Part shown: piece by piece, positions 36,405 through 45,626 of the stretch
Numbering within the stretch: the first letter of the stretch is position 1
How the letters are laid out: every line of letters begins with the position of its first letter
Assembly: GCF_005280585.1 (NCBI RefSeq)
Contig: NZ_SZVO01000009.1
Location: forward strand, 186,001-250,000
Reading direction: 5' to 3'
From: Dyadobacter frigoris
GTDB lineage: Bacteria; Bacteroidota; Bacteroidia; Cytophagales; Spirosomataceae
Length of the DNA stretch: 64,000 bases
Program-made: the position numbers and the translations under genes
The notes under the pieces: model-generated
Databases searched by the model: none
What the model saw: only the letters and a program-made list of their open reading frames with translations
Told to the model about the DNA's origin: nothing

Positions 36405-36642
36405 TTTTTATTTGGAAGCAGTAGTTTTCCGCCTGCTAAATTGTTTGCTTAACTTAATGAGATTGCGTATGAATTAATTGTCGGACTATTTGTTTGAATG
36501 TCGTAATGATCTGTTTGAATATCATTAACTCTCCATCTGTTTCCTGCAGTAAGTTTGTATCGTTATCAGTTCTCGATCTGAGTCATTAGGATAATCGGGG
36601 ATCTGGATTTAATAGCTCTCAAACTAAACAGAAAATAATAAT

Positions 36643-37482
36643 ATGAATAAGCAAAAAGTTTGGCTTATCACAGGCGCCGGGCGTGGGATGGGCCTTGACA
36701 TCGCAAAAGTTGCTATGGCTGCCGGTCATAAAGTAGTGGCTACCGGGCGTAATACTGAAAAATTGGAACAAGCACTGGGAGCGTCTGAAAATTTGTTGAT
36801 CGTAAAACTTGATGTTACCAATTCTGATGATGCGGAAGCAGTCGTTAAAGCTGCGGTTGAGCGTTTTGGAGCCGTTGATGTACTGGTCAATAATGCGGCA
36901 AGTTTTTATGCAGGCTACTTTGAAGAGCTGACAATGGACCAGATTCAAAAGCAGTTTGCCGTTAGTGTGTTTGGGCCTATGAAGGTTACGCGGGCTGTTC
37001 TGCCACTTATGCGCAAACAGCGTTCGGGGCAAATTATTACGATCTCATCAAGTGCCGGCCTGGTAGGTTTTGAGTTTTGTACTGCCTACGCAGCTTCGAA
37101 ATTTGGTATTGAAGGCTGGATGGACGCTTTAAAATCAGAGGTCGAGCCGTTTGGTATTCACACGATTCTTGTCAATCCCGGTTTCTTCCGTACCGAGCTT
37201 CTTACAGAAGAGTCGACAACCTATGCTAAACCAGTCATAGTCGATTATAATGAACGCAGAACACAGCAGATGCAATTTTGGAATGGCGCAGATGGCCAGC
37301 AGACCGGAGATCCCGTCAAGCTTGCCGAAGCTCTGATGATCATCTCAAATCATGAAAATCCACCGCATCGCTTTATTGCAGGTGCAGATGCCATCGGCAT
37401 CGCCGAACAGCAAGTTGTAGAAAGGCAGAAAGAGATTGATGCCTATCGTGAGCTGTCAACTTCGCTGTCATACGAATCATGA
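36643..37482 (+). CDS. short-chain dehydrogenase/reductase, partner of the AraC gene at 35526
   Basis: 279 residues with TGAGRGMG, NNAA in VDVLVNNAASFYAG, and catalytic Tyr-Lys in AYAASKFGIEG. The C-terminus (QQTGDPVKLAEALMIISNHENPPHRFIAGADAIGIAEQQV) parallels that of the SDR at 33503. It probably acts on a small carbonyl or alcohol, but the substrate is unknown. It is downstream of an AraC regulator in the same direction. Confidence 0.87.
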   Translation: MNKQKVWLITGAGRGMGLDIAKVAMAAGHKVVATGRNTEKLEQALGASENLLIVKLDVTNSDDAEAVVKAAVERFGAVDVLVNNAASFYAGYFEELTMDQIQKQFAVSVFGPMKVTRAVLPLMRKQRSGQIITISSSAGLVGFEFCTAYAASKFGIEGWMDALKSEVEPFGIHTILVNPGFFRTELLTEESTTYAKPVIVDYNERRTQQMQFWNGADGQQTGDPVKLAEALMIISNHENPPHRFIAGADAIGIAEQQVVERQKEIDAYRELSTSLSYES

Positions 37483-37525
37483 CAGTCAGTAGATCTCCAA
37501 TCTGGCATTCTAAAATAGTAAACTT

Positions 37526-37550
37526 TTCCAATCAAGTAATCTGATTGGAA
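37526..37550 (+). terminator. hairpin between two SDR genes
   Basis: TTCCAATCA and TGATTGGAA are perfect 9-bp arms with a 7-nt loop. There is no strong T run, so termination would be weak. Confidence 0.45.
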
Positions 37551-37641
37551 GTGGTCCTTAAAACAAAGAAAATCGGCCTTTAAAACAAAACCCTCCATAC
37601 CTGATCCGCCTACTTTTGTTCCAAACAATAATACATAAATC

Positions 37642-38673
37642 ATGGAACAAAAAACAAGTTTAGACAATTATAACGGGACCTTGCAAAAGCCAATAGGTTC
37701 AGGTTTTACGGCTACTTCAACCACGGCGGATGTCATTAAAGGAATTGATCTTAGCGGAAAAATCGCAGTTGTAACCGGCGGATATGCAGGAATAGGTTTG
37801 GAAACAGTAAAGACTTTTGTGGAAGCAGGGGCAAAGGTTCTTGTGCCCGCCCGTGATGTTAACAAAGCCGCAAAAAACCTGGAAGGGATTCGCAATGTGA
37901 TCATTGAAAAAATGGATTTGATGGATACTGCATCCATTGACGCTTTTGCAGAAAAAGTCCTCGGTGCCAATCATTCACTGGATATTCTGGTTAATAACGC
38001 CGGTATCATGTGGGTACCTTTGCAACGTGATGCACGAGGCTATGAATCTCAGTTAGCCACAAATCACCTGGGTCATTTCCAGCTTACCGCCCGGCTTTGG
38101 CCTGCCCTTAAGAAAGCAGTTGGCGCAAGGGTGATAGTAGTGTCTTCTTTTGGTCATCAAATGGCCTCGTTTAATTTTGAAGATCCCAATTTTGAACACC
38201 GCGAGTATGAAACCTTATTAGGTTATGGTCAATCCAAAACGGCAAATAATTTGTTTGCAGTAGAACTGGACCGTCGTGGAAAAGGGGCAGGCGTTCGAGC
38301 CTTTTCACTTCATCCGGGATCTGTTAACGGGACTGATTTGGGGCGGGTTGCCCCCATGGATTTATTTCAGCAAATGGGAACGCATGATGCAGAAGGTAAT
38401 TTATATCCTGATGTGGCCAGGAAGTTAAAGACTATTTCACAAGGTGCAGCTACAACCGTTTGGTGTGCAACGAGCCCACAGCTAAATAATCTGGGCGGAA
38501 TATATTGTGAAAATGCAGAGGTAGCAGAACTGGATCTTGAAAACATTGACCATAATTATAACGATCCGTCAACACTTCGCGGGGTGAAACCTTATTCCAT
38601 CGATGCTGAAAACGCAAAAAGATTGTGGACATTGAGTGAGGAGCTGACGGGGATATCGTTTCAGGCAAATTAG
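37642..38673 (+). CDS. retinol-dehydrogenase-like SDR
   Basis: 343 residues. Rossmann motif TGGYAGIG, NNAG in LDILVNNAGIMWVPLQRD, and active-site Tyr-Lys in YGQSKTANNLFAVELDRRGKG. The long C-terminal part (FSLHPGSVNGTDLGR...AATTVWCATSPQLNNLGGIYCENAE) is typical of WWOX/retinol-dehydrogenase-like SDRs. Substrate is unknown. It precedes a terminator and an AraC gene. Confidence 0.87.
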   Translation: MEQKTSLDNYNGTLQKPIGSGFTATSTTADVIKGIDLSGKIAVVTGGYAGIGLETVKTFVEAGAKVLVPARDVNKAAKNLEGIRNVIIEKMDLMDTASIDAFAEKVLGANHSLDILVNNAGIMWVPLQRDARGYESQLATNHLGHFQLTARLWPALKKAVGARVIVVSSFGHQMASFNFEDPNFEHREYETLLGYGQSKTANNLFAVELDRRGKGAGVRAFSLHPGSVNGTDLGRVAPMDLFQQMGTHDAEGNLYPDVARKLKTISQGAATTVWCATSPQLNNLGGIYCENAEVAELDLENIDHNYNDPSTLRGVKPYSIDAENAKRLWTLSEELTGISFQAN

Positions 38674-38703
38674 AAATTTGTCAATTAATATCGAATTCTA
38701 ACT

Positions 38704-38736
38704 AAAAAAAGGCAGGGTTTACACGCTGCCTTTTTT
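38704..38736 (+). terminator. Rho-independent terminator after the third SDR gene
   Basis: AAAAAAGGCAG and CTGCCTTTTTT are exact arms with a 10-nt loop, lying 30 bp after the stop codon. Confidence 0.85.
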
Positions 38737-38799
38737 GGAATGTTGATGCCGGTACTATTTGTTTTACAGACCGGTTATCCCGAGTTTTGTTTTGTAACT

Positions 38800-39621
38800 A
38801 TGGCTTTAAAAATCGTGGCGCATCAGGCATACTATATTCACCCGGACTTAAAGCTATCGAGCTTTGATACTAAGTTTTACAAAGCCGATGTGCTTTTTGA
38901 GCAACACTTGCTGGTATGGTTTATTTCAGGAGAAACCAAGATTGTGCACGGGGATCATGTGCATTGGTTTGGAGCCGGGGATATTTTGCTGTTTCCGCGG
39001 AATCAGCTGGTGACGGTCATTAATTATCCCAAAGACGGTTTGCCTCATCAATCGGCAGTTATGCATCTTTCCAAAAACCGGTTAACTGATTTTTATGCCA
39101 AAAATAAGGTTGACGTCAAGCAGATGCAGCCTCCAAAATTTCACACTTTCGGCCAGCATCCGCTGCTGAAAAGTTGTCTTGCCTCCTTAATTCCTTATTT
39201 TGAGCTGAATGAATCGTTGCCGGATGTTATTGCTTCCATCAAAATAGAGGAAGCAATAACGATTCTCCGAACCATTGATCCCGATATCGATCATTTGCTG
39301 GCAAATTTTGACGAGCCGGGAAAAATAAGTCTTGTCGATTTTATGGAGCAGAATTATATGTTCAATATGCCGATGGATAAATTCGGTTATCTGACTGGGC
39401 GCAGCCTGACTACGTTCAAGCGTGACTTCAAAAAGGTTTTTCGGACTACGCCACAAAAATGGCTTATGGAAAAGCGGTTAGAACTGGCGCATTACCAGAT
39501 CCGCGAAAAGAACCGCAAACCTTCAGATGTTTATCTTGAAGCCGGATTTGAAAATCTTTCCCATTTTGGCTATGCCTTTCGAAAACGTTACGGTTACGCT
39601 CCAACCGGAATTACGGGTTGA
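38800..39621 (+). CDS. AraC-family regulator
   Basis: The start at 38800 (MALKIVAHQAYYIHPDLK) is preferred to 38740, which would start inside the terminator tail. The ~273-residue protein has a cupin-like half (HLLVWFISGETKIVHGDHVHWFGAGDILLFPRNQ) and an HTH half (NMPMDKFGYLTGRSLTTFKRDFKKVFRTTPQKWLMEKRLELAHYQIREKNRKPSDVYLEAGFENLSHFGYAFRKRYGYAP). The terminator between it and the third SDR means it has its own promoter. Ligand is unknown. Confidence 0.88.
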   Translation: MALKIVAHQAYYIHPDLKLSSFDTKFYKADVLFEQHLLVWFISGETKIVHGDHVHWFGAGDILLFPRNQLVTVINYPKDGLPHQSAVMHLSKNRLTDFYAKNKVDVKQMQPPKFHTFGQHPLLKSCLASLIPYFELNESLPDVIASIKIEEAITILRTIDPDIDHLLANFDEPGKISLVDFMEQNYMFNMPMDKFGYLTGRSLTTFKRDFKKVFRTTPQKWLMEKRLELAHYQIREKNRKPSDVYLEAGFENLSHFGYAFRKRYGYAPTGITG

Positions 39622-39657
39622 AATTTTACTAACTTCTGACGGTCAGATTTGGCTCCT

Positions 39658-39677
39658 TGCCGATTATTCAATCGGCA
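39658..39677 (+). terminator. terminator after the AraC gene
   Basis: TGCCGATT and AATCGGCA are perfect arms with a 4-nt loop, followed by AATTTTTCTTTTTT. Confidence 0.85.
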
Positions 39678-40178
39678 GTTAATTTTTCTTTTTTAATTGA
39701 AATGATACATAAAGTTGAGCTTGACAAAAGTTAGGACAACAGCTTTTTGTAAGTCAGTAAATCTTTTTTTCGCAGGTCGGCCAGTATATAATTCTTCATT
39801 TTTTTTGAAATAGCTTCTAAATATAAGCTCCGGGTAAAGGTAAATTTTTTAGCAGTGAAAATCACTTTTAGTCCAATGTGAAACCGGTTAATAATGGTCG
39901 GGGCAGTTGAGTGCCTGAAAATTTAAAAGGTTATGCAAACATAGTATTACAAGATATCAATCTGAAATCAACTTAGTGGATTAAACGGTAATATATTTGT
40001 ACAATATCTGTAAGTGATGAGCCGGATAGAAAAGCCCTTAGGAACATTTTAAGCTGAATATACTTTTATGTTGCTCATTATAAGGTGTCTGATCTCAGGA
40101 TAAATGCGGTATTTTCTCTTAAGATAAATTGTTTTTTACGGTCCTTTTCACTGGTAGCATATTGACATATTACTCTAA
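39678..40178. other. promoter region of the fucose locus (part of a 557-bp gap)
   Basis: Outside the 44-bp element at 39971-40014 there is no gene, long repeat or RNA fold that I can support. If transcription starts just after that element, the first gene has a leader of ~170 nt. Confidence 0.5.
39971..40014 (+). promoter_or_regulatory. fucose-locus control element, copy A
   Basis: A 44-bp stretch with the core TGGATTAAACGG followed by TATATTTG, an exact match to the Bacteroidota TAnnTTTG -7 element. The same sequence, 38 of 44 bases identical and in the same orientation, recurs at 56492-56535 in front of the AraC gene that ends the locus. No good TTG element lies at the usual -33 distance, as expected for a promoter that needs an activator. 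Confidence 0.65.
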
Positions 40179-41405
40179 ATGTATATTACATCTATCGAAA
40201 TAAAGGATAAAAGATTTGATCTTGCCGAGGGTGTTGGTTCGGATGCAACACACACCACGCCGCAATATGCGTATGCTGTTTGTTGTCTTAATACAGACGC
40301 GCAGACGACAGGTATAGGCTTGGCATTTACATTGGGTGCCGGAAATGATTTGGTCTGTAAAGCCATTGAATATCTTTCAGTTGGGTTGGTCGGACGGGAA
40401 ATCGAAGAGCTCATGTCCGATTTTGGAACAGTCTATCGCGGTATGGTCGATTCGCCCTCATTCCGGTGGCTTGGCCCGCACAAGGGTGTGGTTCAGCTTG
40501 CATTGGCGGCCGTTGTGAATGCCTGTTACGATCTGTGGGCTAAATCCCGTCAGGTACCGCTTTGGAAATTGCTTTTGGATCTAACGCCCGAGCAACTTGT
40601 CAATACATTAGATCTGAGTTATCTGGAAGAAGTGCTTACCAGAGAACAAGCTATAGCGCTGCTAACAGACAACCTGTCTACCCGTAATTCCAGGAAGGAT
40701 GTTTTGATAACGGGTTACAAAGGATATGACACTTCCGTAGGATGGTTTAATTTTTCGGATGAGAAAATAGTCGAAAATACGAAGAAAGCGATTAGTAATG
40801 GTTTCACTGCTTTAAAGCTGAAAGTCGGTTCTGACGATCCTTTACGGGATATTCGCCGGGCTTTGCTGATACGGAAAACGGCCGGTGATGAGGCTACCAT
40901 TATGGTCGATGCCAACCAGAAATGGAATGTTCCGCAGGCTTTGGATATATGCAAACGGCTTGGCGAAATAAATCCTTTCTGGATTGAAGAACCAACGCAC
41001 CCGGATGATGTTTTTGGCCACCAAACCATTGCCAGAACCATTGCGCCTTTGAAAGTTGCAGCCGGAGAACATATCCCTAATAAAATAATTTTTAAAAACT
41101 TTCTTCAGGCAAAAGCAATGGATTTTTGTCAGGTTGATGCCGTAAGGGTAGGAGGTATTTCCGAGTTTCTTACAATCAGTCTGCTCTCTAAAAGTATGGG
41201 GATTCCGGTGGTTCCGCACGTTGGTGATATGGGTCAGATTCACCAGCATCTGGTGCTTTTTAATCACATTGGAATGAATCATGAGCATTTATTTTTGGAA
41301 CATATCCCTCATTTAAAACAGTATTTTGACAATCCGGCAGAGATTGTTGATGCTTATTACCAGATACCACAAACGCCAGGCAGCAGCAGCGATCTGAAAG
41401 ATTAA
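40179..41405 (+). CDS. L-fuconate dehydratase (enolase superfamily)
   Basis: 408 residues of the mandelate-racemase subgroup. N-terminal lid: GVGSDATHTTPQYAYAVC, close to known L-fuconate dehydratases. Barrel: the KxK pair Lys213/Lys215 in ALKLKVG, metal ligands Asp244 (MVDANQKW), Glu270 (WIEEPTHPDD) and Glu297 (AAGEHIPN), and His347 with its acidic partner (PHVGDMG). It removes water from L-fuconate to give 2-keto-3-deoxy-L-fuconate. The gene leads a tight same-strand run to the SDR, mutarotase and FucP genes. Confidence 0.88.
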   Translation: MYITSIEIKDKRFDLAEGVGSDATHTTPQYAYAVCCLNTDAQTTGIGLAFTLGAGNDLVCKAIEYLSVGLVGREIEELMSDFGTVYRGMVDSPSFRWLGPHKGVVQLALAAVVNACYDLWAKSRQVPLWKLLLDLTPEQLVNTLDLSYLEEVLTREQAIALLTDNLSTRNSRKDVLITGYKGYDTSVGWFNFSDEKIVENTKKAISNGFTALKLKVGSDDPLRDIRRALLIRKTAGDEATIMVDANQKWNVPQALDICKRLGEINPFWIEEPTHPDDVFGHQTIARTIAPLKVAAGEHIPNKIIFKNFLQAKAMDFCQVDAVRVGGISEFLTISLLSKSMGIPVVPHVGDMGQIHQHLVLFNHIGMNHEHLFLEHIPHLKQYFDNPAEIVDAYYQIPQTPGSSSDLKD

Positions 41406-41431
41406 AATAATCAAAAAAAGAGTTTTAAAAT

Positions 41432-42199
41432 ATGAGTGTATTAGCTGATAAGGTGATTTTTCTTACAGGAGGCGCTGCCGGCATCGGACGGGAATGCGTG
41501 AAAGCATATCTGAAAGCAGGTGCCAAAGTGGGTGTAATGGATTCTGACCAAATTGCATTAAATGAAATTGTAAAAGAATTTGAAGGTTCGGATTTGCTTG
41601 TCTGTGTTGGCGATGTCCGGCTGGGAAATGATGTACGGATGTCGATAGAAAAAACGATTGAAGCATTTGGAGAAATTAATGCGATTCATAACAATGCAGG
41701 AATCGCAAGTCCTTCCAAACCGATTGATGAAACATCTGAGGACGAGTGGGATAATCTGTTTTCTGTAAACTTGAAAAGTGTTTTCTGGACAACGAAATTT
41801 GGGATCAATTCTTTGAAAAAAACAAAAGGCTGCATTTTGAATACCAGCAGTATAGTCGGTGAAATGGGTCAGGACAATCATGCCGCTTATGTAGCTACCA
41901 AAGGAGGAATGAACGGGCTCACAAAAGCGATGGCACTGGATTATGCGCCATTTGAAATCAGGGTTAATGCCGTTTGCCCGGCTGGTGTCTGGACGCCGAT
42001 GCTTAGAAAATGGGCAGGCGAGCAGTCGGATCCAGCACAGATCGAAAATTATCTGGACAATATTCATGCACTCGGTTTTTGTCCGGAAGGAGATGTAATC
42101 GCCGATGTTGCGTTGTTTCTGATTTCGGATGCGGCGCGGTTTGTAACAGGTTGTATTATGCCGGTCAGTGGTGGTGCTGAACTGGGTTATAAAAAATAA
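41432..42199 (+). CDS. SDR for fucose oxidation (2-keto-3-deoxy-L-fuconate or L-fucose dehydrogenase)
   Basis: 255 residues. TGGAAGIG near residue 13, NNAG in AIHNNAGIASPSKP, Ser/Tyr/Lys in LNTSSIVGEMGQDNHAAYVATKGG and a C-terminal VSGGAELG. It lies 26 bp after the dehydratase gene and 6 bp before the mutarotase gene. The position fits either the dehydrogenase acting on 2-keto-3-deoxy-L-fuconate or L-fucose dehydrogenase itself. Both are SDRs in the known pathway, and sequence alone does not decide between them. Confidence 0.8.
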   Translation: MSVLADKVIFLTGGAAGIGRECVKAYLKAGAKVGVMDSDQIALNEIVKEFEGSDLLVCVGDVRLGNDVRMSIEKTIEAFGEINAIHNNAGIASPSKPIDETSEDEWDNLFSVNLKSVFWTTKFGINSLKKTKGCILNTSSIVGEMGQDNHAAYVATKGGMNGLTKAMALDYAPFEIRVNAVCPAGVWTPMLRKWAGEQSDPAQIENYLDNIHALGFCPEGDVIADVALFLISDAARFVTGCIMPVSGGAELGYKK

Positions 42200-42205
42200 A
42201 AGATC

Positions 42206-42562
42206 ATGTCAATACAAAGAACCTGTATGGCTCTGGACCTTATCGATGACGAGAATCGGATCCTGGCATATGAGCAAATTCATCGCCCGGAATCCATCTG
42301 GCCTGAAATTCCTGTGGGAATCAGGGAAGCCGGAGTTGTCGACATGCAGATCTACCGGGTTGGAACAAGGTTGTTCATGATTGTTGATTATGAGGAAAAT
42401 ACAAGCCTGAAATCGGCTTTTGAAAAAATGGGTACCATGCCAAGACAACCAGAATGGGCAACGCTTATGGCAAGTTTCCAGAAAGAACTTCCGGAAGCCA
42501 AAGCAGATGAACATTGGGCAGCGATGACACCGGTTTTTCTACTAAACGACCACATCCAATGA
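42206..42562 (+). CDS. L-fucose/L-rhamnose mutarotase (RhaM-like)
   Basis: 118 residues of the COG3254 family: TCMALDLIDDENRILAYEQIHRPESIWPEI, the conserved His and Pro-Glu region, VVDMQIYRVGTRLFMIVDYE and a C-terminal Trp-rich stretch (HWAAMTPVF). It interconverts the anomers of the free deoxysugar. Its position between the oxidation gene and FucP suggests fucose. The stop codon overlaps the next start (ATGA), showing translational coupling. Confidence 0.87.
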   Translation: MSIQRTCMALDLIDDENRILAYEQIHRPESIWPEIPVGIREAGVVDMQIYRVGTRLFMIVDYEENTSLKSAFEKMGTMPRQPEWATLMASFQKELPEAKADEHWAAMTPVFLLNDHIQ

Positions 42563-43848
42563 AAGATAAAAACACCGTGGTTGTTCCTTTGCTGGTCGTA
42601 ATGAGCCTGATGTTGATCTGGAACCTGAGCCGCAACATCAACGATATATTGATTCCACATCTTAAAAGAGCCTGCCAATTGACTGACTTCCAGTCTTCTT
42701 TGGTGCAGTCTGCATTTTTTGGAGGGTATTTTTTACTGGCACTTCCTGTTGGAAAATTTATAAGTAAATATGGCTACAAAGCTGGAATGGTCACTGGTCT
42801 GCTCACTGCTGCTGCCGGTGCTTTTTTGTTTTTTCCGGCTGCTGAAACCCGCTATTATCCACTTTTTCTGGGTGCGCTTTTTATTATGGCGGCGGGGTTT
42901 ACATTTCTGGAAGTTACCGCGACGCCCTACATTTCCGTACTTGGAGATCCCGACCGTGCATCGAGCAGGTTAAGTCTGGCTTCGGCTGTGGGTTCTGTGG
43001 GTGCAACGATCGGACCATTTATTGGAAGCCGGTTTTTACTTCACGCAACCGAAGTTTCTCCGTCGATCGTAGCTAAGTTTGATCCTGTTGAATTTAATCA
43101 ATATCTGGATTCAGAAGCGCAGCTTGTCAAAACGCCTTACCTGAGCCTGGGGTGCCTGTTTGTAGTAATTGGACTGCTGCTTTATTTTATCAAACTTCCA
43201 AAAATAGAACAAGGCGATGAAACGGCTGGCAGTTTAAAATCGGTGTTCAAATTCAGACATACCGTTCTGGGTGCTTTGGGAGTTTTTTGTTATCTGGGAG
43301 CGGAAGTCGGGATTGTAAGTTTTATGATCCGCTACGCAAAATCGTCCGGAATTGCCTCGTTGACAGAACAGAACGCGGCTTTGTTCATTACTTTTTATAT
43401 GGCGTTGGTTTTGATAGGCAGACTTGCAGGCGCTTACTGGCTTCGCAGTTTAAATCCGTCTAAAATGCTGGCGGTCTGCTCTCTTGCAGCGATCGTTCTG
43501 ATTTTTATTTCAATCTCAAATACAGGCTATATTTCCATTTATTCAATATCCCTGATCGGCCTTTTTACCTCCGTGATGTATCCTATTCTTTTTACGCTCA
43601 GCATCAAAGATCTTGGTATTCATACCAAAACGGGTTCTTCGCTTATCATTATGAGTATTGTCGGCGGAGCCATTATTCCGCCAATTATGGGTCTTGTTTC
43701 CGATTCGTATGGAATCAAACCGGCCTTTATTATTCCTGTCATCTGTTATGCTTATCTGGTCTATTATGCCAAATCCGGTCATAGGATTTTGATGATTAAT
43801 GCGGAAAAGCAATCTGAAAATATAAATTTCAATAGTCCGGTTTTATGA
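42559..43848 (+). CDS. fucP: L-fucose:proton symporter
   Basis: The start at 42559 overlaps the mutarotase stop. About 430 residues form twelve helices. FucP-like features are the N-terminal LIWNLSRNINDILIPHLKRACQLTDFQSSLVQSAFFGGYFL, GFTFLEVTATPYISVLGDPDRASSRLSLA and VGATIGPFIGSRFLL. It should bring free L-fucose into the cytoplasm with protons. The next gene also overlaps by ATGA, so four or more genes are translated from one message. Confidence 0.9.
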   Translation: MKDKNTVVVPLLVVMSLMLIWNLSRNINDILIPHLKRACQLTDFQSSLVQSAFFGGYFLLALPVGKFISKYGYKAGMVTGLLTAAAGAFLFFPAAETRYYPLFLGALFIMAAGFTFLEVTATPYISVLGDPDRASSRLSLASAVGSVGATIGPFIGSRFLLHATEVSPSIVAKFDPVEFNQYLDSEAQLVKTPYLSLGCLFVVIGLLLYFIKLPKIEQGDETAGSLKSVFKFRHTVLGALGVFCYLGAEVGIVSFMIRYAKSSGIASLTEQNAALFITFYMALVLIGRLAGAYWLRSLNPSKMLAVCSLAAIVLIFISISNTGYISIYSISLIGLFTSVMYPILFTLSIKDLGIHTKTGSSLIIMSIVGGAIIPPIMGLVSDSYGIKPAFIIPVICYAYLVYYAKSGHRILMINAEKQSENINFNSPVL

Positions 43849-45575
43849 AAAAATTTATTCTCACACTACTTCTGGCAAGTTTCGGTTTTCAGGTTTTTTC
43901 GCAAAACCAGATGCCGCTTTCGGAACGATTAAAATGGTGGCAGGATTCCAAAATGGGCTTATTTATTCACTGGGGGCCTGTTTCGCTTATTGGAAAAGAA
44001 ATCAGCTGGTCGCGCCAGGAATATGGCGCTGAAAAATATGATGCTCTTTATAAAAGATTTAATCCCAAACAATTCAACGCAAAAGAATGGGTGGCGCTGG
44101 CGAAAGCTTCGGGAATGAAATACATCGTGCTAACCGCGAAACATCATGACGGCTTTTGTCTTTTTGAAACCAAAACGACGGATTACAACATCATGAATAC
44201 GTCGTTTGGACGCGACTTATGTAAAGAACTCGCGCAGGCTGCACATGAAGCCAATATGCCAATCTGCTGGTATTTTTCCGTGGCCGATTGGAAAGATCCT
44301 GATTGTCGTAACCCTAAAACGAATGATGTTTTTGCCGAGCGAGTTTTAAATCAGGTAAGTGAATTGCTTACCAATTATGGAAAGATAAGCCTTTTATGGA
44401 TTGATTTTGAAGGCTGGCCAAGTCCTGTTGCTCCCAAAAAAGTATTTGATCTGGCAAGAAAATTACAGCCCGAAATTATCATAAATAACCGGCTGGAACC
44501 TTTCACTCCCGATGAGTCGCACGGTTATGTTGGAAAATATGCAGACTATGCTACCCCCGAAGGATTTGTAGCCGGTTATGGTAAAACCGCCTGGGAGACC
44601 TGCACAAATTTGGGTCATCAATGGGCCTGGAAATTCAACGATCATCCACGTAGTCTGAAAGAATCGGTTCATACCTTGCTTCGCTGTGTCGGTGGAAATG
44701 GGAACTTGCTTTTCAATATCGGTCCGGATAGCTCCGGGGTTTTTCCTTCTGATTTTGCTGCCCGTGCGCGTGAAATGGGAAGCTGGATTGAGAAAAATAA
44801 GCTAGCCATTTATAATACAAAAGGTGGTGTTTATACGCCTTCCAGGGATTATGTCAGTTCCTTCAAGGGCAATAAGTTATACATTCATTTATTGACTGAT
44901 TCCCGGACGGAATTAATACTTCCTGCCATTTCTTCAAAAGTTAAAAATGCGACTTTGCTGGATGGAACAAAACTTGATTTCACGCAAAGTGGCAAAGGTT
45001 TAAAATTAAGTTTTCCAAAGAGTAAGATTGACTCGATAGCAACCATTGCGGTTTTAACGATGGATAAGGATTTGTCGACAATAAATCCCATCATTCCCTT
45101 TTCAACTTCCGGCTCAATGGCTTATGGCAAAACGGCCAGCGCATCCAGTTCTGTCGGACAGTTTTACCATGATCCTTCCGCTGCATTTGATGATAATCCT
45201 AAAACAAGCTGGAAAATAGGCCGCAGAAAAGATATTGATTTTGACAAGATCTATGGTAAGAATATTCACTATTTATCTGATGAAGTATTGGCTTTGTACG
45301 AACCTTCGGGCTGGCTGGAAGTAGACCTGGGAAAACCGCAGCTGGTAGGTAGGATCAAACTTGGAGAATCCAGATATAGTGACTCGGAAATCAAAAAATT
45401 TGAGGTGCAGTATCTGGCTGGAAAAGATTGGGTTAGTCTGGCAGCGGATACTAAAATGGGCGATTGGAATAAAGAAATTAAGCCTGTTACAGCCCGTAAA
45501 TTCAGATTGGTCATCAACGAATATCACAGATATTTTGGCGTAAACGAGTTTGAACTTTTTCCTCCGGAAAAGTGA
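43845..45575 (+). CDS. alpha-L-fucosidase GH29 with F5/8-type C domain
   Basis: 576 residues with a signal peptide ending at VFSQ. GH29 barrel: MGLFIHWGPVSLIGKE, AKHHDGFCLFETKTTDYN with the His pair at 100-101, and the catalytic nucleophile Asp187 in LLWIDFEGW. From ~residue 415 a galactose-binding-like F5/8 C domain follows (SGSMAYGKTASASSS, AFDDNPKTSWK, GWLEVDLGKPQLVGRIKL). It hydrolyses terminal alpha-fucosides in the periplasm, and the C-terminal domain may hold the glycan. It is translationally coupled to fucP. Confidence 0.92.
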   Translation: MKKFILTLLLASFGFQVFSQNQMPLSERLKWWQDSKMGLFIHWGPVSLIGKEISWSRQEYGAEKYDALYKRFNPKQFNAKEWVALAKASGMKYIVLTAKHHDGFCLFETKTTDYNIMNTSFGRDLCKELAQAAHEANMPICWYFSVADWKDPDCRNPKTNDVFAERVLNQVSELLTNYGKISLLWIDFEGWPSPVAPKKVFDLARKLQPEIIINNRLEPFTPDESHGYVGKYADYATPEGFVAGYGKTAWETCTNLGHQWAWKFNDHPRSLKESVHTLLRCVGGNGNLLFNIGPDSSGVFPSDFAARAREMGSWIEKNKLAIYNTKGGVYTPSRDYVSSFKGNKLYIHLLTDSRTELILPAISSKVKNATLLDGTKLDFTQSGKGLKLSFPKSKIDSIATIAVLTMDKDLSTINPIIPFSTSGSMAYGKTASASSSVGQFYHDPSAAFDDNPKTSWKIGRRKDIDFDKIYGKNIHYLSDEVLALYEPSGWLEVDLGKPQLVGRIKLGESRYSDSEIKKFEVQYLAGKDWVSLAADTKMGDWNKEIKPVTARKFRLVINEYHRYFGVNEFELFPPEK

Positions 45576-45626
45576 CCCGTCTGCTGATAAACCGGTTTCA
45601 AACAAAAATATAAAAATATAGTCGCG

